Below, in pieces: positions 1 to 8,649 of a stretch of DNA of 64,000 nt (position 1 is its first letter; every line of letters starts with the position of its first letter). The notes under the pieces are model-generated. The model did not search any database and was not told where the DNA came from. It worked only from the letters and a program-made list of their open reading frames with translations. Source of the stretch: Blastococcus_B deserti (GTDB taxonomy: Bacteria; Actinomycetota; Actinomycetes; Mycobacteriales; Geodermatophilaceae); the NCBI RefSeq assembly GCF_042682525.1, contig NZ_JBHUHP010000010.1, forward strand, positions 62,001 to 126,000, in the 5' to 3' direction. Both the position numbers and the translations under genes were made by a program.

Positions 1-1
1 C

Positions 2-487
2 GTGGAGGCGATCTGCACCGAGACCCGGCCCTATCTGCAGGGCGCCCGCCTCACGTCGGAGAGCCTGGCCGAGATGGGCGTGCCCACCCGCCTCATCACC
101 GACGGGATGGCGGCGCACCTGATGAGCCGGGGTCAGATCACCCGGTTCGTCACAGCGGCCGACCGCATCACCATGGACGGGCACGTGGTCAACAAGGTCG
201 GCACGTTGCAGATCGCCATCTCCGCGCACGCCTTCGACGTGCCCTACGTGGCGCTGGTGCAGGCACCCGACCGGCAGGCACCCAGCGCCGACGCCGTCGA
301 GCTCGAGGACCGGGACGGCGACGAGGTGCTGCACACCCTCGGCCGCCGGACCGCCTCGCACCGGGTGACCGGCATCTATCCGGCGTTCGACATCACCCCG
401 CCCCGCTACGTCCGGACCATCGTCACCGACCGGGGACGGTTCTCCCCGCAGGACCTGGAGTCCTACTACGCCGGGGAGAGGGCGTGA
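2..487 (+). CDS. MtnA/DrdI-family aldose-1-phosphate isomerase, C-terminal part (cut by window edge)
   Basis: The reading frame is open from the window edge, so the true start lies upstream; 161 residues are visible. The piece matches the C-terminal half of the eIF2B-like sugar-phosphate isomerase family: TRPYLQGARLT, LITDGMAAHL, the AADRI segment carrying the catalytic Asp, and VNKVGT. Family members isomerise 5-methylthioribose-1-P, 5-deoxyribose-1-P or ribose-1-P to the ketose-1-P. The catalytic Cys region would be upstream and cannot be checked. The stop overlaps the next start as GTGA, so the two are probably translationally coupled. The aldolase two genes on suggests a salvage role rather than the classic methionine cycle. 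Substrate is not decidable from sequence. Confidence 0.85.
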   Translation: MEAICTETRPYLQGARLTSESLAEMGVPTRLITDGMAAHLMSRGQITRFVTAADRITMDGHVVNKVGTLQIAISAHAFDVPYVALVQAPDRQAPSADAVELEDRDGDEVLHTLGRRTASHRVTGIYPAFDITPPRYVRTIVTDRGRFSPQDLESYYAGERA

Positions 488-1215
488 GCGACCTGTTGCC
501 GGTCACGCGCATTCCGCGGACCGGCCTGCCGCCGCGTGCCGTCGTCGTCGGTGATCCCTTCCGCGCCGAGCGGATGGCGAAGCGGCTGACCGGTGCGGTG
601 GAGGTGGCGCACGCGCGGGAATACCGGACCTTCCGGGGATCGTGGGACGGGACGGAGGTCGTGGTGTCCTCCCACGGGGTGGGTGGCCCGGGGGCGATCT
701 GCCTCTTCCAAGAGCTCACCGAGGCGGGCGTCGACACGATGCTCCGGCTGGGCACGGCCGGCGCGATGCAGCCGGGCGTCCGGGACGGCGACCTGGTCAT
801 CGCCGAGGCCTGTGTCCGCGACGACGGCGTGACGCAGCAGCTCGTGCCGCCGGAGTATCCCGCCACCGCGAGCCCCGAGCTCGTCCTGGCGCTGGCCGCA
901 GCAGCACGCGATCGCCAGGCCCCGCACCACCGTGGGCTGGTCTGGACCCGGGCCGCCTTCTACCCCGGGTTGCTGCCCGTGCCCATGCCGGCGTACGTGG
1001 CGGCGGGGGTGCTCGCCATCGAGATGGAGCTCTCGGCGCTGCTGGTGCACGGCTCGCTGCGCGGTCTCACCACGGGCGGGGTGCTGGTCATCGACGGGGT
1101 GGCGGCCGACGAGCTGGTGGGCACCACAGGGTACGACCCGCACCGGGACGTCGTGGCCGCAGGGGTGGAGCGGGGGATGGACGTCGCCCTGGACGCGCTC
1201 GTGCGCCTGTCGTGA
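484..1215 (+). CDS. Nucleoside phosphorylase (uridine/purine phosphorylase family)
   Basis: 243 residues starting at a GTG that overlaps the preceding stop. Seen: VVVGDPFRAERM near residues 21-32, SSHGVGGPGA near 60-69, RLGTAGAM near 83-90 (phosphate and ribose binding in this family) and the AIEMELSALL segment near 175-184, whose E-M-E contacts the ribose. The family uses phosphate to cleave nucleosides to a free base and a sugar-1-phosphate. Its product is exactly the substrate class of the isomerase upstream, so a role in a nucleoside or 5'-deoxynucleoside salvage operon is inferred. Uridine, inosine, 5'-deoxyadenosine or methylthioadenosine could be the substrate. Confidence 0.85.
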   Translation: MSDLLPVTRIPRTGLPPRAVVVGDPFRAERMAKRLTGAVEVAHAREYRTFRGSWDGTEVVVSSHGVGGPGAICLFQELTEAGVDTMLRLGTAGAMQPGVRDGDLVIAEACVRDDGVTQQLVPPEYPATASPELVLALAAAARDRQAPHHRGLVWTRAAFYPGLLPVPMPAYVAAGVLAIEMELSALLVHGSLRGLTTGGVLVIDGVAADELVGTTGYDPHRDVVAAGVERGMDVALDALVRLS

Positions 1216-1237
1216 CCGTGGACCCGGAGGAGCGGCC

Positions 1238-1873
1238 GTGAGGACACCCGAGACCCGCGACGACCTGGTCGCCCAGCTGGCCGAGGTGGGACGAATGGCC
1301 GTCAGCAGGGGACTGGCCCTGGCCAGCGGTGGCAACCTGTCGGCCCGGCTGCCCGGCGCCGCGGAGTTCGTGGTGACCGGTGCCGGGACCTGGCTGGATC
1401 GCCTGACCCCGGACGACTTCACCGTCATGGACCTCGGCGGTGCGGTCACCGGGGGAGCGTCCCGCCCTTCGAGCGAGTGGAAGCTGCACCAGCGCACCTA
1501 CCGGGTGCGCCCGGACGTCAACGCGGTCGTCCACCTGCATCCGCAGCACGCCGTCCTGGTGGACGCGCTGGGACACCGCATCCGGCTGATCACGCTCGAC
1601 CACGCGTACTACGTCCGTTCGGTCGGCACCGTGCCCTACCACCCGAACGGCTCGGACGACCTGGCCGACGGTGCCGCCGAGCAGGCGCGCGAGCACGACT
1701 GCATCGTGCTGTCGCACCACGGGTGCTCGACCCTGGGCGCGGACATCGGCATGGCCTACCGCCGGGCGCTGAACCTCGAGGAGGCGGCGACCGCGACCTA
1801 CCGCTGCCTGGCCGTCGGCAACACCGCGTGCACCTTCCCGCCGGAGGCGTTCGCCGAGCTGCACCACGCCTGA
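1238..1873 (+). CDS. Class II (zinc) aldolase, fuculose-1-phosphate aldolase/MtnB family
   Basis: 211 residues from GTG 1238, chosen because GGAGG lies 7-12 nt upstream and the family N-terminus (LVAQLAEVGRMAVSRGL) begins soon after. Seen: GGNLSARLPG, SSEWKLHQ, the zinc ligands HLHP, and LSHHG. Family members retro-aldol cleave ketose-1-phosphates to DHAP plus an aldehyde, or dehydrate methylthioribulose-1-P (MtnB). Downstream of an isomerase and a phosphorylase by only 22 nt, the aldolase reading is more likely than MtnB because no enolase/phosphatase or dioxygenase of the methionine cycle is visible nearby (upstream is outside the window). Confidence 0.85.
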   Translation: MRTPETRDDLVAQLAEVGRMAVSRGLALASGGNLSARLPGAAEFVVTGAGTWLDRLTPDDFTVMDLGGAVTGGASRPSSEWKLHQRTYRVRPDVNAVVHLHPQHAVLVDALGHRIRLITLDHAYYVRSVGTVPYHPNGSDDLADGAAEQAREHDCIVLSHHGCSTLGADIGMAYRRALNLEEAATATYRCLAVGNTACTFPPEAFAELHHA

Positions 1874-1924
1874 CCCGTTCTCGTCCGCGGCGGCCGAGGT
1901 CCCCGGTGCGGCCCTCCGTCCGGT

Positions 1925-1940
1925 GTCCCCGGGCGGGGAC
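1925..1940. terminator. Short GC hairpin between convergent genes
   Basis: GTCCCC (1925-1930) can pair with GGGGAC (1935-1940) around a 4-nt loop, just before the asparaginase stop and after the aldolase. There is no T-tract. A weak candidate bidirectional terminator. Confidence 0.35.
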
Positions 1941-1946
1941 GTGTCG

Positions 1947-2933
1947 TCAGCCGTCGGCGAGCTCGCGGAACGCGCGCCTGACCGTTGACGGATCGCGGTG
2001 GATGCCCAGCAGGGCGGCGAGGAGCATCCTCGCCTGCGAGGGGCGCAGGAGACCGCTCGGGACGGCTCCCGCACGCAGCAGGTCGGCGCCGCCGCCGTCG
2101 CCGTAGACCGGGGCGACGGGCCCGGCGGCCACGCGCGTCGACGTGACGACGACGACGCCGGCGGCCGTCAGCTCCTCCACCGCCGCGCAGACGGCGGGAT
2201 TGGCGTTCCCCGCTCCAGTCGCCTCGAGCACGATGCCGCGGGCGCCGGCGGCGGCGTAGGCGCGCGGTGCGGTCGCGTCGGCGTCCGGATGGCAGGCGAC
2301 CACGTCCACACGGAGGCCGGTCGGATCGAACGCGTCCAGGTCGAGAGCCGGTGTCCGGCGCGGCTGCGTCACGACACGGACTTCGCCGCCGTGCACCCAG
2401 CCCAGCGCGCCGCCGTAGGGATTGGTGAAGGTGTCCGTGGCCAGGGTGTGCGTCTTGCGGGTGCCACGAGCCGGGTAGAGCTGGCCGCCGAATCCGATGA
2501 GCACGCCGAGGCAGCGCGCGGCCGGGTCGGCGGCGACGGCGACGGCATCGCCGAGGTTGCGCGGGCCGTCGCTGTCGCGGGCGTCGGCGGCGCGCTGAGC
2601 CCCGGTGACGACGATCGGACGCGCGTCGTCGTGGAAGAGGTCGAGGAAGAACGCCGTCTCCTCGGCCGTGTCCGTCCCGTGGGTCACGACGACGCCGGTC
2701 AGCTCGGGGTCGCGCAGCTGGGCGGCGACCGCCCGGGCCAGGGTGTGCAGCCGGTCGAGCGTCATGCGGAAGCTGCCCACGCGCAACACGTCCTCGACGC
2801 GGACCGCGACACCGGCCGGCAGGGACAGCTGCGCCACCAGGTCGGCGCCGGCGTCCCGCGCGGTCGCCCCGCCCTGGCCGTCGGCGCGGCTGGCGATCGT
2901 TCCGCCGGTGGCCAGCACGGTCACGAGCGTCAT
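1947..2933 (-). CDS. L-asparaginase (type I/II asparaginase-glutaminase family)
   Basis: 328 residues from ATG 2933, with AGGAAGAGG just upstream of the start. The first catalytic threonine motif LATGGTIAS is at residues 7-15 and the second, VVTHGTDTAEETA, near 83-95; both are intact. VVTGAQRAADARDSDGPRN and the C-terminal VVVVTSTRVAAGPV are also family-typical. Family members hydrolyse L-asparagine to aspartate and ammonia. No secretion signal is visible, so a cytosolic enzyme is likely. It converges with the aldolase and reads tail to head with the AfsR-like gene upstream, about 240 nt away, so it is probably transcribed alone. Confidence 0.92.
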   Translation of the reverse strand: MTLVTVLATGGTIASRADGQGGATARDAGADLVAQLSLPAGVAVRVEDVLRVGSFRMTLDRLHTLARAVAAQLRDPELTGVVVTHGTDTAEETAFFLDLFHDDARPIVVTGAQRAADARDSDGPRNLGDAVAVAADPAARCLGVLIGFGGQLYPARGTRKTHTLATDTFTNPYGGALGWVHGGEVRVVTQPRRTPALDLDAFDPTGLRVDVVACHPDADATAPRAYAAAGARGIVLEATGAGNANPAVCAAVEELTAAGVVVVTSTRVAAGPVAPVYGDGGGADLLRAGAVPSGLLRPSQARMLLAALLGIHRDPSTVRRAFRELADG

Positions 2934-3175
2934 GGGTACCTCTTCCTGCACGGGTCGCCCTGACCGTATCGGGGAGACCGGACCCGGCCGACCCAGGTCG
3001 CACGCCACCGTCGACGCCGTGGCCCGCGCCGCTGCAGGTCGCGCTGCGCTGAGCCGCCCCCCGGCGGACAGCCCGACCCGCCGGCCGGGTGCCGCAGGGG
3101 CAGCAGGGGGGCGGTCCTCGCGCGTCCCGGCGGCCGGGGAGCAACCGGCCGGCCCGGACGACCGGGCGGTCTTCG

Positions 3176-6148
3176 TCAGCCCGCGGGGGCGAGCGCCACG
3201 ACGAGGGCGAGCACCTCGTCGAGCTGCATGCGCCGCCCCTGATCCTGCAGCTCGGTCCGCCGACCTCGCGGCAGCGCGGCCTCGACGACGCCGGCGACGC
3301 GGAGCCGGTCCCGTTCCTCCTCGGGGGTGGGCACCGACCCGCTCGCCTCGCGCCGCCGCCCGGCCGCGCCCTGCAGGATCGCCGCCTCGGCCCACCGCCC
3401 GGTGCCGGCCAGCGCGGCGGCGATGCCGTCGAAGCACTCCGCCAGCCCGGCGGCGTCGCCCAGCTCGACGCGCAGCCGTACCGCCTGGAGCAGGAGGGCC
3501 GTGCTGCGCGGCCACTCGCCCCGCGCGGCGGCGACGGCCCCGAGGTTCTTGTAGGTGGAGGCGGTGCACCGGCGGTCACCGATCCGGCGCAGCTCCTCGA
3601 AGGCCTCCTCGTAGAGCGCGGTCGCCCGGTCCAGGTCGCCGCGCTGCCTGGCCACGTCCGCCAGCGTGCTGCGGACGTGGGCGACCGCCGCGGGGTCGCC
3701 CAGCTCGTGCCAGATCCCGAGGGCGCGGTTGCAGAGGTGGTCGGCCTGCGCGAGATCGCCGAGGTTGCGGACGGCGGCCGCGATGTGCCGCAACGCCGTC
3801 GCCTCCCCGCGGCGGCTGCCGAGGCCCGTCCACGCCGCGAGCTCCTCGCGGGCGAAGCGTTCGGAGAGCGCGTGCTGTCCCCGCCGTCCGCTCACGAATG
3901 CCCGGCCCTGCCAGCAGCGGGCCGCGAGCCGCAGGTCCCCCGACTGCCGGGCGATCGCGGCCGCCTCGTCGAGAGCGGCCTCCGCCGCATCCAGGGAGCC
4001 CTCGTTGCCCAGCGCCGACCCGACGGCCACCTGTGCGGCGCCCAGACCTGCCGGGTCGCCCAGCCTGCGGAACAGCGCGACGGCCTCGCCGGCCCACCGC
4101 TGGGCGTCGCGAGCCTCTCCGGGGGCGGCGGCCAGGTCGGCCATGGCGGTCAGCGCCCATGCCCGCACCTCGGACGGGACGACGTCGTCCGCCGACCCGA
4201 GGGCCGAGGTGAAGTACGCGAGCGCGTATCCGCCACGCCAGGTCAGGTCCCAGTACGGCCACAGGGCCACGGCCAGGCGCAGGGCCTGGACGTGGTCCCG
4301 TTCCGCGGACCAGCCGAGGGCGGCGTGCAGGTTCGGCTCCTCGGCGGCGAGCCGGTCGCTCCAGGAACGCTCCTCCGGGCCCCACAAGCGGGCGCCGGCG
4401 CGCTCGGCTAGCTCCAGGTAGAACCGCGCGTGGGCCCCGCGCGCCGGCTCGGCGTCCCCTTCGGCGGCCAGCCGGTCGAGGGCGAACAGCCGCAGCGTGT
4501 CGAGCATCCGGTAGCGGGTCGGTGCGGCGGCCTCGCGCGCCAGCAGGGAGTGCTCCACCAGCGCGGCGACGTGCGGAAGGACGTCCTCGCCGCAGACCGC
4601 GGCCGCCGCGTCGAGTGCGAAGGTGCCGGCGAAGACACCGAGCCGCGCGAAGACCCTGCGCGTCGGTGCCGGCAGGAGGTCGTGGCTCCAGGCCACCATG
4701 TCGCCCAACGTCCGCTGCCGCGCCGGTGCGTCGAAGCGCCGGCTGGTGAAGCGCAACCGCTCCCCGAGGCGGTCGGCGAGCCCGCCGGGGCCCAGCACCC
4801 GCAGCTGGGCGGCAGCGAGCTCCAGGGCCAGCGGCAGGCCGTCCAGCGACCGGACGATGCCGGTCACCGCCGGGCCGGCCGCCTCCTCCGCCGGCGTCCC
4901 CGCCAGCCGGGCCCGATCGGTGAACAGGCGGCATGCGTCGTCCTCGGGCATCGGAGGGAGGGGGACGACGCACTCCCCGTCGACCCCGAGCGGGCGGCGA
5001 CTGGTCGCGAGGATCCGCACCGGCGGGCAGCCCCGAATGATCCGGTCGGCCAGTCGCGCGCAGGCGGCCAGGAGGTGCTCGCAGTTGTCCAGTACGAGGA
5101 GCAGGGGGCCGCGGTGCTCCAGTGCGGACAGCAGCGTCTCCTCGTCGTCCTGCCCCGGCTGCTCCCCGACGGCGAGGGTCGCGGCCACCCGGTGGACGAC
5201 GAGGAGCGGCTGGTCCAGCGCGGCCAGGTCCACCCACCACACGCCCGCGGGATGGTCGCCGGCCGCGGCGGCGCCCACCTCCGCCGCCAGTCGTGACTTG
5301 CCCACGCCGCCCGGACCGGTCAGGGTCACCAGCCGCGTCGTGCGGACCGCCTCCAGGACTCGGCGGCGCTCGTCCTCACGACCGACGAACGAGGAGACGG
5401 GGGGCCGGAGGTTGCCCTCGGCGAACGTCTCGCCCGAGGCGGCGAGGTGGAGGCCGGGGTCGTGCCGCAGGATCGCCTCCTCGAGGCGGGTGAGCTCGGC
5501 CGCAGGATCCAGCCCGGTCTCCTCGACCAGGCGATGCCGGTGGGCCGCGAAGACCTGCAGGGCCTCGACCTGCCGGCCGGACCGGTACAGGGCCAGCATC
5601 AGCAGCCCGCACAGCCGCTCCCGGAGAGGATGCTCCTCCACGAGCTGGCGGAGGGCCGGCACGGCCATCTCGTGGCGCCCGGCGCGGAGCTCGGCCTCGA
5701 ACCGCCGCTCGAGGGCCACCGTGTGCAGCTCCGCCAGCCGGGCGCGCTCGACCTCGGCGAAGTGCAGGTCGGGCACGTCGGCGAGCGGTCGGCCTCGCCA
5801 CAGCGCCAGCGCCCCCACGGGGTCGCCCGCGCGGAGCAGCCCCTCGAACCGGCGCGCGTCGACGGCGTGGTCGGGCAGGTCGAGGCTGTAACCGCGCCGC
5901 GACGTCCGCACCACCGCCGGACCGAGCACCCGGCGCAGCTGGTGCACGTACTTCTGCACGACCTTGGCCGCCGTCACCGGCGGCGCGCCGTCCCAGACGT
6001 CCTCGACGAGCGCGTCGACCGGCACGACGCGCCGCGGTTCGACGAGCAGGCGGGCCAGGACCGCCCGCTGCCGAGGGCCGCCGAGCCGCAGCGGCACCCC
6101 GTCGCGGACCGCCTGCAGCGGTCCGAGGATGCCGAGCTCCACGGTCAC
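3176..6148 (-). CDS. AfsR/SARP-family transcriptional activator with NB-ARC ATPase and TPR region
   Basis: 990 residues from GTG 6148 (reads MTVELGILGPL). The frame stays open upstream to 6829 but that part is arginine/proline-rich low-complexity and lacks family similarity. Order: winged-helix DNA-binding domain about 1-90, bacterial transcriptional activation domain about 95-240, NB-ARC/STAND ATPase with Walker A GPGGVGKS near 277 and Walker B LLLVLDNCEH near 350, then helical TPR-like repeats to the C-terminus. Such proteins are pathway-specific or global activators, often of secondary metabolism. No biosynthetic cluster is visible next to it. The divergent neighbour is the peroxiredoxin gene, a possible target. 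Confidence 0.88.
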   Translation of the reverse strand: MTVELGILGPLQAVRDGVPLRLGGPRQRAVLARLLVEPRRVVPVDALVEDVWDGAPPVTAAKVVQKYVHQLRRVLGPAVVRTSRRGYSLDLPDHAVDARRFEGLLRAGDPVGALALWRGRPLADVPDLHFAEVERARLAELHTVALERRFEAELRAGRHEMAVPALRQLVEEHPLRERLCGLLMLALYRSGRQVEALQVFAAHRHRLVEETGLDPAAELTRLEEAILRHDPGLHLAASGETFAEGNLRPPVSSFVGREDERRRVLEAVRTTRLVTLTGPGGVGKSRLAAEVGAAAAGDHPAGVWWVDLAALDQPLLVVHRVAATLAVGEQPGQDDEETLLSALEHRGPLLLVLDNCEHLLAACARLADRIIRGCPPVRILATSRRPLGVDGECVVPLPPMPEDDACRLFTDRARLAGTPAEEAAGPAVTGIVRSLDGLPLALELAAAQLRVLGPGGLADRLGERLRFTSRRFDAPARQRTLGDMVAWSHDLLPAPTRRVFARLGVFAGTFALDAAAAVCGEDVLPHVAALVEHSLLAREAAAPTRYRMLDTLRLFALDRLAAEGDAEPARGAHARFYLELAERAGARLWGPEERSWSDRLAAEEPNLHAALGWSAERDHVQALRLAVALWPYWDLTWRGGYALAYFTSALGSADDVVPSEVRAWALTAMADLAAAPGEARDAQRWAGEAVALFRRLGDPAGLGAAQVAVGSALGNEGSLDAAEAALDEAAAIARQSGDLRLAARCWQGRAFVSGRRGQHALSERFAREELAAWTGLGSRRGEATALRHIAAAVRNLGDLAQADHLCNRALGIWHELGDPAAVAHVRSTLADVARQRGDLDRATALYEEAFEELRRIGDRRCTASTYKNLGAVAAARGEWPRSTALLLQAVRLRVELGDAAGLAECFDGIAAALAGTGRWAEAAILQGAAGRRREASGSVPTPEEERDRLRVAGVVEAALPRGRRTELQDQGRRMQLDEVLALVVALAPAG

Positions 6149-6557
6149 GGCGCGTCCCGGGTACGAGTCGGCGGACCGGTCCCGCCGCCGGGGCGGAGCC
6201 GGTCGTTCACCGGGTCGGGAACACAGCCTGGCACGGCCGGCCCGGCACGGGGAGAGGCCTGGGTGCCGCGCCTCGCGCGACCGGCGCCCAGGAGGCGACG
6301 ACGATGCGCAACGCCACGCGCACCGCCGTGCGCACTCCCGTCCGGCGGGTCGGCATCGCGACGGTCGCCACGCCACGGTCGTCGGTCCGGTCGACCCCGC
6401 CCCGGCCATCCACCCGGCCATGCACCCGGCCATCGACCGGGACACCCGGCCGGGGCGACCTGGGCGGAACCGGACATCCACCGGTCCGGAACCACCGGTT
6501 GCCACTGTCGGACCGGGCGCCGGGAGGAGCCCGGCCCCATCGATCGAGGAGGCCGAC
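6149..6557. other. Intergenic region between divergent AfsR-like and peroxiredoxin genes
   Basis: About 410 nt. It holds a short ORF listed separately (6304-6561) and a stretch around 6403-6450 rich in repeated CGGCCATCC/CACCCGGCCAT words. No clear TANNNT hexamer at leaderless spacing was found before either flanking gene. Promoters for both should lie here but I cannot place them. Confidence 0.5.
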
Positions 6558-6561
6558 ATGA
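6304..6561 (+). CDS. Candidate small ORF (85 codons) coupled to the peroxiredoxin gene
   Basis: ATG 6304 has a good ribosome site, GGAGG at 6291-6295, with 8 nt spacing. The ORF ends in TGA overlapping the peroxiredoxin ATG as ATGA. The product is arginine/threonine/proline-rich (MRNATRTAVRTPVRR...) with no domain I recognise and may be non-functional. It could be a leader ORF whose translation delivers ribosomes to the peroxiredoxin start, or a fortuitous open frame in GC-rich DNA. The gene downstream also has its own GAGGAGG, so coupling is not required. Confidence 0.3.
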   Translation: MRNATRTAVRTPVRRVGIATVATPRSSVRSTPPRPSTRPCTRPSTGTPGRGDLGGTGHPPVRNHRLPLSDRAPGGARPHRSRRPT

Positions 6562-7211
6562 CGACAGGAACGGCGGCACCGGCCCTGCGGCTCGGCGACG
6601 AGGCGCCGGACTTCACCGCCGAGACCACGGAGGGGACCATCCGGTTCCACGAATGGCTGGGCGGCGGGTGGGGGGTCTTGTTCTCGCACCCGCGCGACTT
6701 CACGCCGGTGTGCACCACCGAGCTGGGGGAGATGGCCCGGATCAGGTCCGAGTTCGACCGGCGGGGGGTCAAGGTGCTCGGCCTGAGCGTCGACCCGCTC
6801 GACGCCCACGAGCGGTGGGCCCGGGACATCGAGGAGACGCAGGGCTACGCGCCCAACTTCCCGCTCGTGGCGGATCCGCAGCGCGAGGTGGCCGACCTGT
6901 ACGGGATGGTCCACCCGAACGCCGATGACACCGCCACCGTGCGGTCGGTGTTCGTCGTCGGGCCGGACAAGAAGATCAAGCTGACGCTCACCTACCCGAT
7001 GAGCACCGGGCGCAACTTCGAGGAGATCCTGCGGGTCATCGACTCCCTCCAGCTGACGGCGGCCCATCGGGTCTCCACGCCGGCCAACTGGCGGCAGGGC
7101 GACGACGTGATCATCGTCCCGGCGGTCGACGACGACGAGGCCCGCCGGCGCTTCCCCGACGGCTGGGCCGCGCCGAAGCCCTACCTGCGGATCGTCCCGC
7201 AGCCCCGCTGA
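6558..7211 (+). CDS. 1-Cys peroxiredoxin (Prx6/AhpC-TSA family)
   Basis: 217 residues from ATG 6558 with GAGGAGG just upstream. The peroxidatic motif DFTPVCTTE is near residues 45-53; it is the only cysteine in the protein, so this is a 1-Cys enzyme. The long C-terminal dimerisation extension (residues about 150-217, with the family-typical TPANWRQGDDVIIVP) also marks the Prx6 group. It reduces hydrogen peroxide or organic peroxides. It lies 61 nt before an MBL/rhodanese persulfide-dioxygenase-like gene on the same strand, so the pair may share a transcript dealing with peroxides and reactive sulfur. Confidence 0.92.
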   Translation: MTTGTAAPALRLGDEAPDFTAETTEGTIRFHEWLGGGWGVLFSHPRDFTPVCTTELGEMARIRSEFDRRGVKVLGLSVDPLDAHERWARDIEETQGYAPNFPLVADPQREVADLYGMVHPNADDTATVRSVFVVGPDKKIKLTLTYPMSTGRNFEEILRVIDSLQLTAAHRVSTPANWRQGDDVIIVPAVDDDEARRRFPDGWAAPKPYLRIVPQPR

Positions 7212-7272
7212 CGGCGACGCCCGCGGCTGCCCGGCTACCCCGGCGGCCGCGGGCCCGCACGAGGAGCGCACC

Positions 7273-8649
7273 ATGATCGAGATCGTTCCGCTGGACACGC
7301 CCTCCCTGGGCGACCGCAGCTACCTGGCCACCGACGGTGAGGTGGCCGTCGTCGTCGACCCCCAGCGCGACGTCGACCGCGTGCTGGAGCTGGCCGGGTC
7401 GCACGGTGTCCGGATCACCACCGTCGCCGAGACCCACGTGCACAACGACTACCTGTCCGGCGGGCTCGTGCTGGCCCGTCGGGTGGGGGCCCGCTACCTG
7501 GTCAGCGCCGAGGACGACGTCGCGTTCGAGCGGACGCCGGTCCGCGACGGCGACGTCGTCGAGAGCGGGCGGATCCGGCTGCGGGTGCTGCACACCCCCG
7601 GGCACACCTTCACCCACCTGTCCTACGCGCTCGAGGACGCCGACGACGGCGTCGTCGGGGTCTTCACCGGCGGGAGCCTGCTCTTCGGCACCACCGGCCG
7701 CCCGGACCTCTTCGGCGACCGGCACACCGTCGGCCTGGCCCGGCGGCAGTACGCCTCGGCGCACCGGCTGGTGGCCGAGCTGCCCGCCGGGACGCCGCTG
7801 TTCCCCACGCACGGGTTCGGCAGCTTCTGCTCGGTGACGCCGGCGTCGGGAACGTCGTCCACCCTCGGCCGCGAGGCCGCCCGCAACCCGGTGCTGACCC
7901 GCGACGAGGAGACCTACGTCGCCGAGCTCGTCGCCGGGCTGGGGGCCTACCCCGCCTACTACGCGCACATGGCCCCGTTGAACGCGGCCGGACCGGGGCC
8001 GGTGGACCTCACCCTGCCGGAGCCGGCCGAGCCGGAGGAGCTCCGGCGGCGGATCGACGCGGGGGAGTGGGTGGTGGACCTGCGCCAGCGCCGGCTCTTC
8101 GCGGCCGGGCACCTCCCGGGGACGCTGAACTTCGGCTTGGACGGCACCTTCCTGACGCACCTCGGTTGGCTTCTGCCCTGGGGCACGCCGGTGACCCTGC
8201 TGGGGCGGACGGCCGAGGACGTCGCGACCGCGCAGCGGGAGCTGACGCGGATCGGCATCGACCGGCCCGCGGCCGTGGCCGCCGGGACGCCGGAGCGGTG
8301 GGGGCCGGACCAGGCGCTGGCCAGCTTTCCCCGGGTGGGCTTCGCCGACCTCGCCCGGGTGATCGAGGCCGGAGGAGCGCCGGCGATCCTCGACGTCCGG
8401 CGTGCCGAGGAGCGGCGGGCCGCGGTCCTGGAGGGCAGTCTGCATCTCCCGCTGCACGAGCTGCCCGGCCGGCTGGACGAGGTCCCGGCGGGCCGACCGG
8501 TGTGGGTGCACTGCGCGGTCGGCTACCGGGCGGCGATCGCCGCCTCGCTGCTCGACCGGGCCGGCCGGGACGTCGTCCTGGTCGACGACGACCTCCACCG
8601 GGCTCGGCAGCTGGGGCTGCTCGCGGGCGGGATCCGGACCGCCGCCTGA
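7273..8649 (+). CDS. MBL-fold persulfide dioxygenase-like protein with two rhodanese domains
   Basis: 458 residues from ATG 7273, preceded by GAGGAG. N-terminal metallo-beta-lactamase domain with the metal motif THVHNDYLSG near residues 55-64, HTPGHTFTH near 103-111 and a later FPTHGFGSFC. Two rhodanese-like domains follow. The first (about 255-335) has no active-site Cys, reading LLGRTAED. The second (about 355-450) keeps it in WVHCAVGYRAA. Family enzymes oxidise glutathione or other low-molecular-weight persulfide to sulfite. In an actinomycete, mycothiol persulfide would be the natural substrate; this is inference. The upstream peroxiredoxin is probably co-transcribed. Confidence 0.87.
   Translation: MIEIVPLDTPSLGDRSYLATDGEVAVVVDPQRDVDRVLELAGSHGVRITTVAETHVHNDYLSGGLVLARRVGARYLVSAEDDVAFERTPVRDGDVVESGRIRLRVLHTPGHTFTHLSYALEDADDGVVGVFTGGSLLFGTTGRPDLFGDRHTVGLARRQYASAHRLVAELPAGTPLFPTHGFGSFCSVTPASGTSSTLGREAARNPVLTRDEETYVAELVAGLGAYPAYYAHMAPLNAAGPGPVDLTLPEPAEPEELRRRIDAGEWVVDLRQRRLFAAGHLPGTLNFGLDGTFLTHLGWLLPWGTPVTLLGRTAEDVATAQRELTRIGIDRPAAVAAGTPERWGPDQALASFPRVGFADLARVIEAGGAPAILDVRRAEERRAAVLEGSLHLPLHELPGRLDEVPAGRPVWVHCAVGYRAAIAASLLDRAGRDVVLVDDDLHRARQLGLLAGGIRTAA

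Noticed and set aside
6149..6829. 227-residue N-terminal extension of the AfsR-like regulator
   Set aside because: Arg/Pro/Gly-rich, no family similarity, and it would overlap the divergent peroxiredoxin region; family proteins begin at the VELGILGPL segment.
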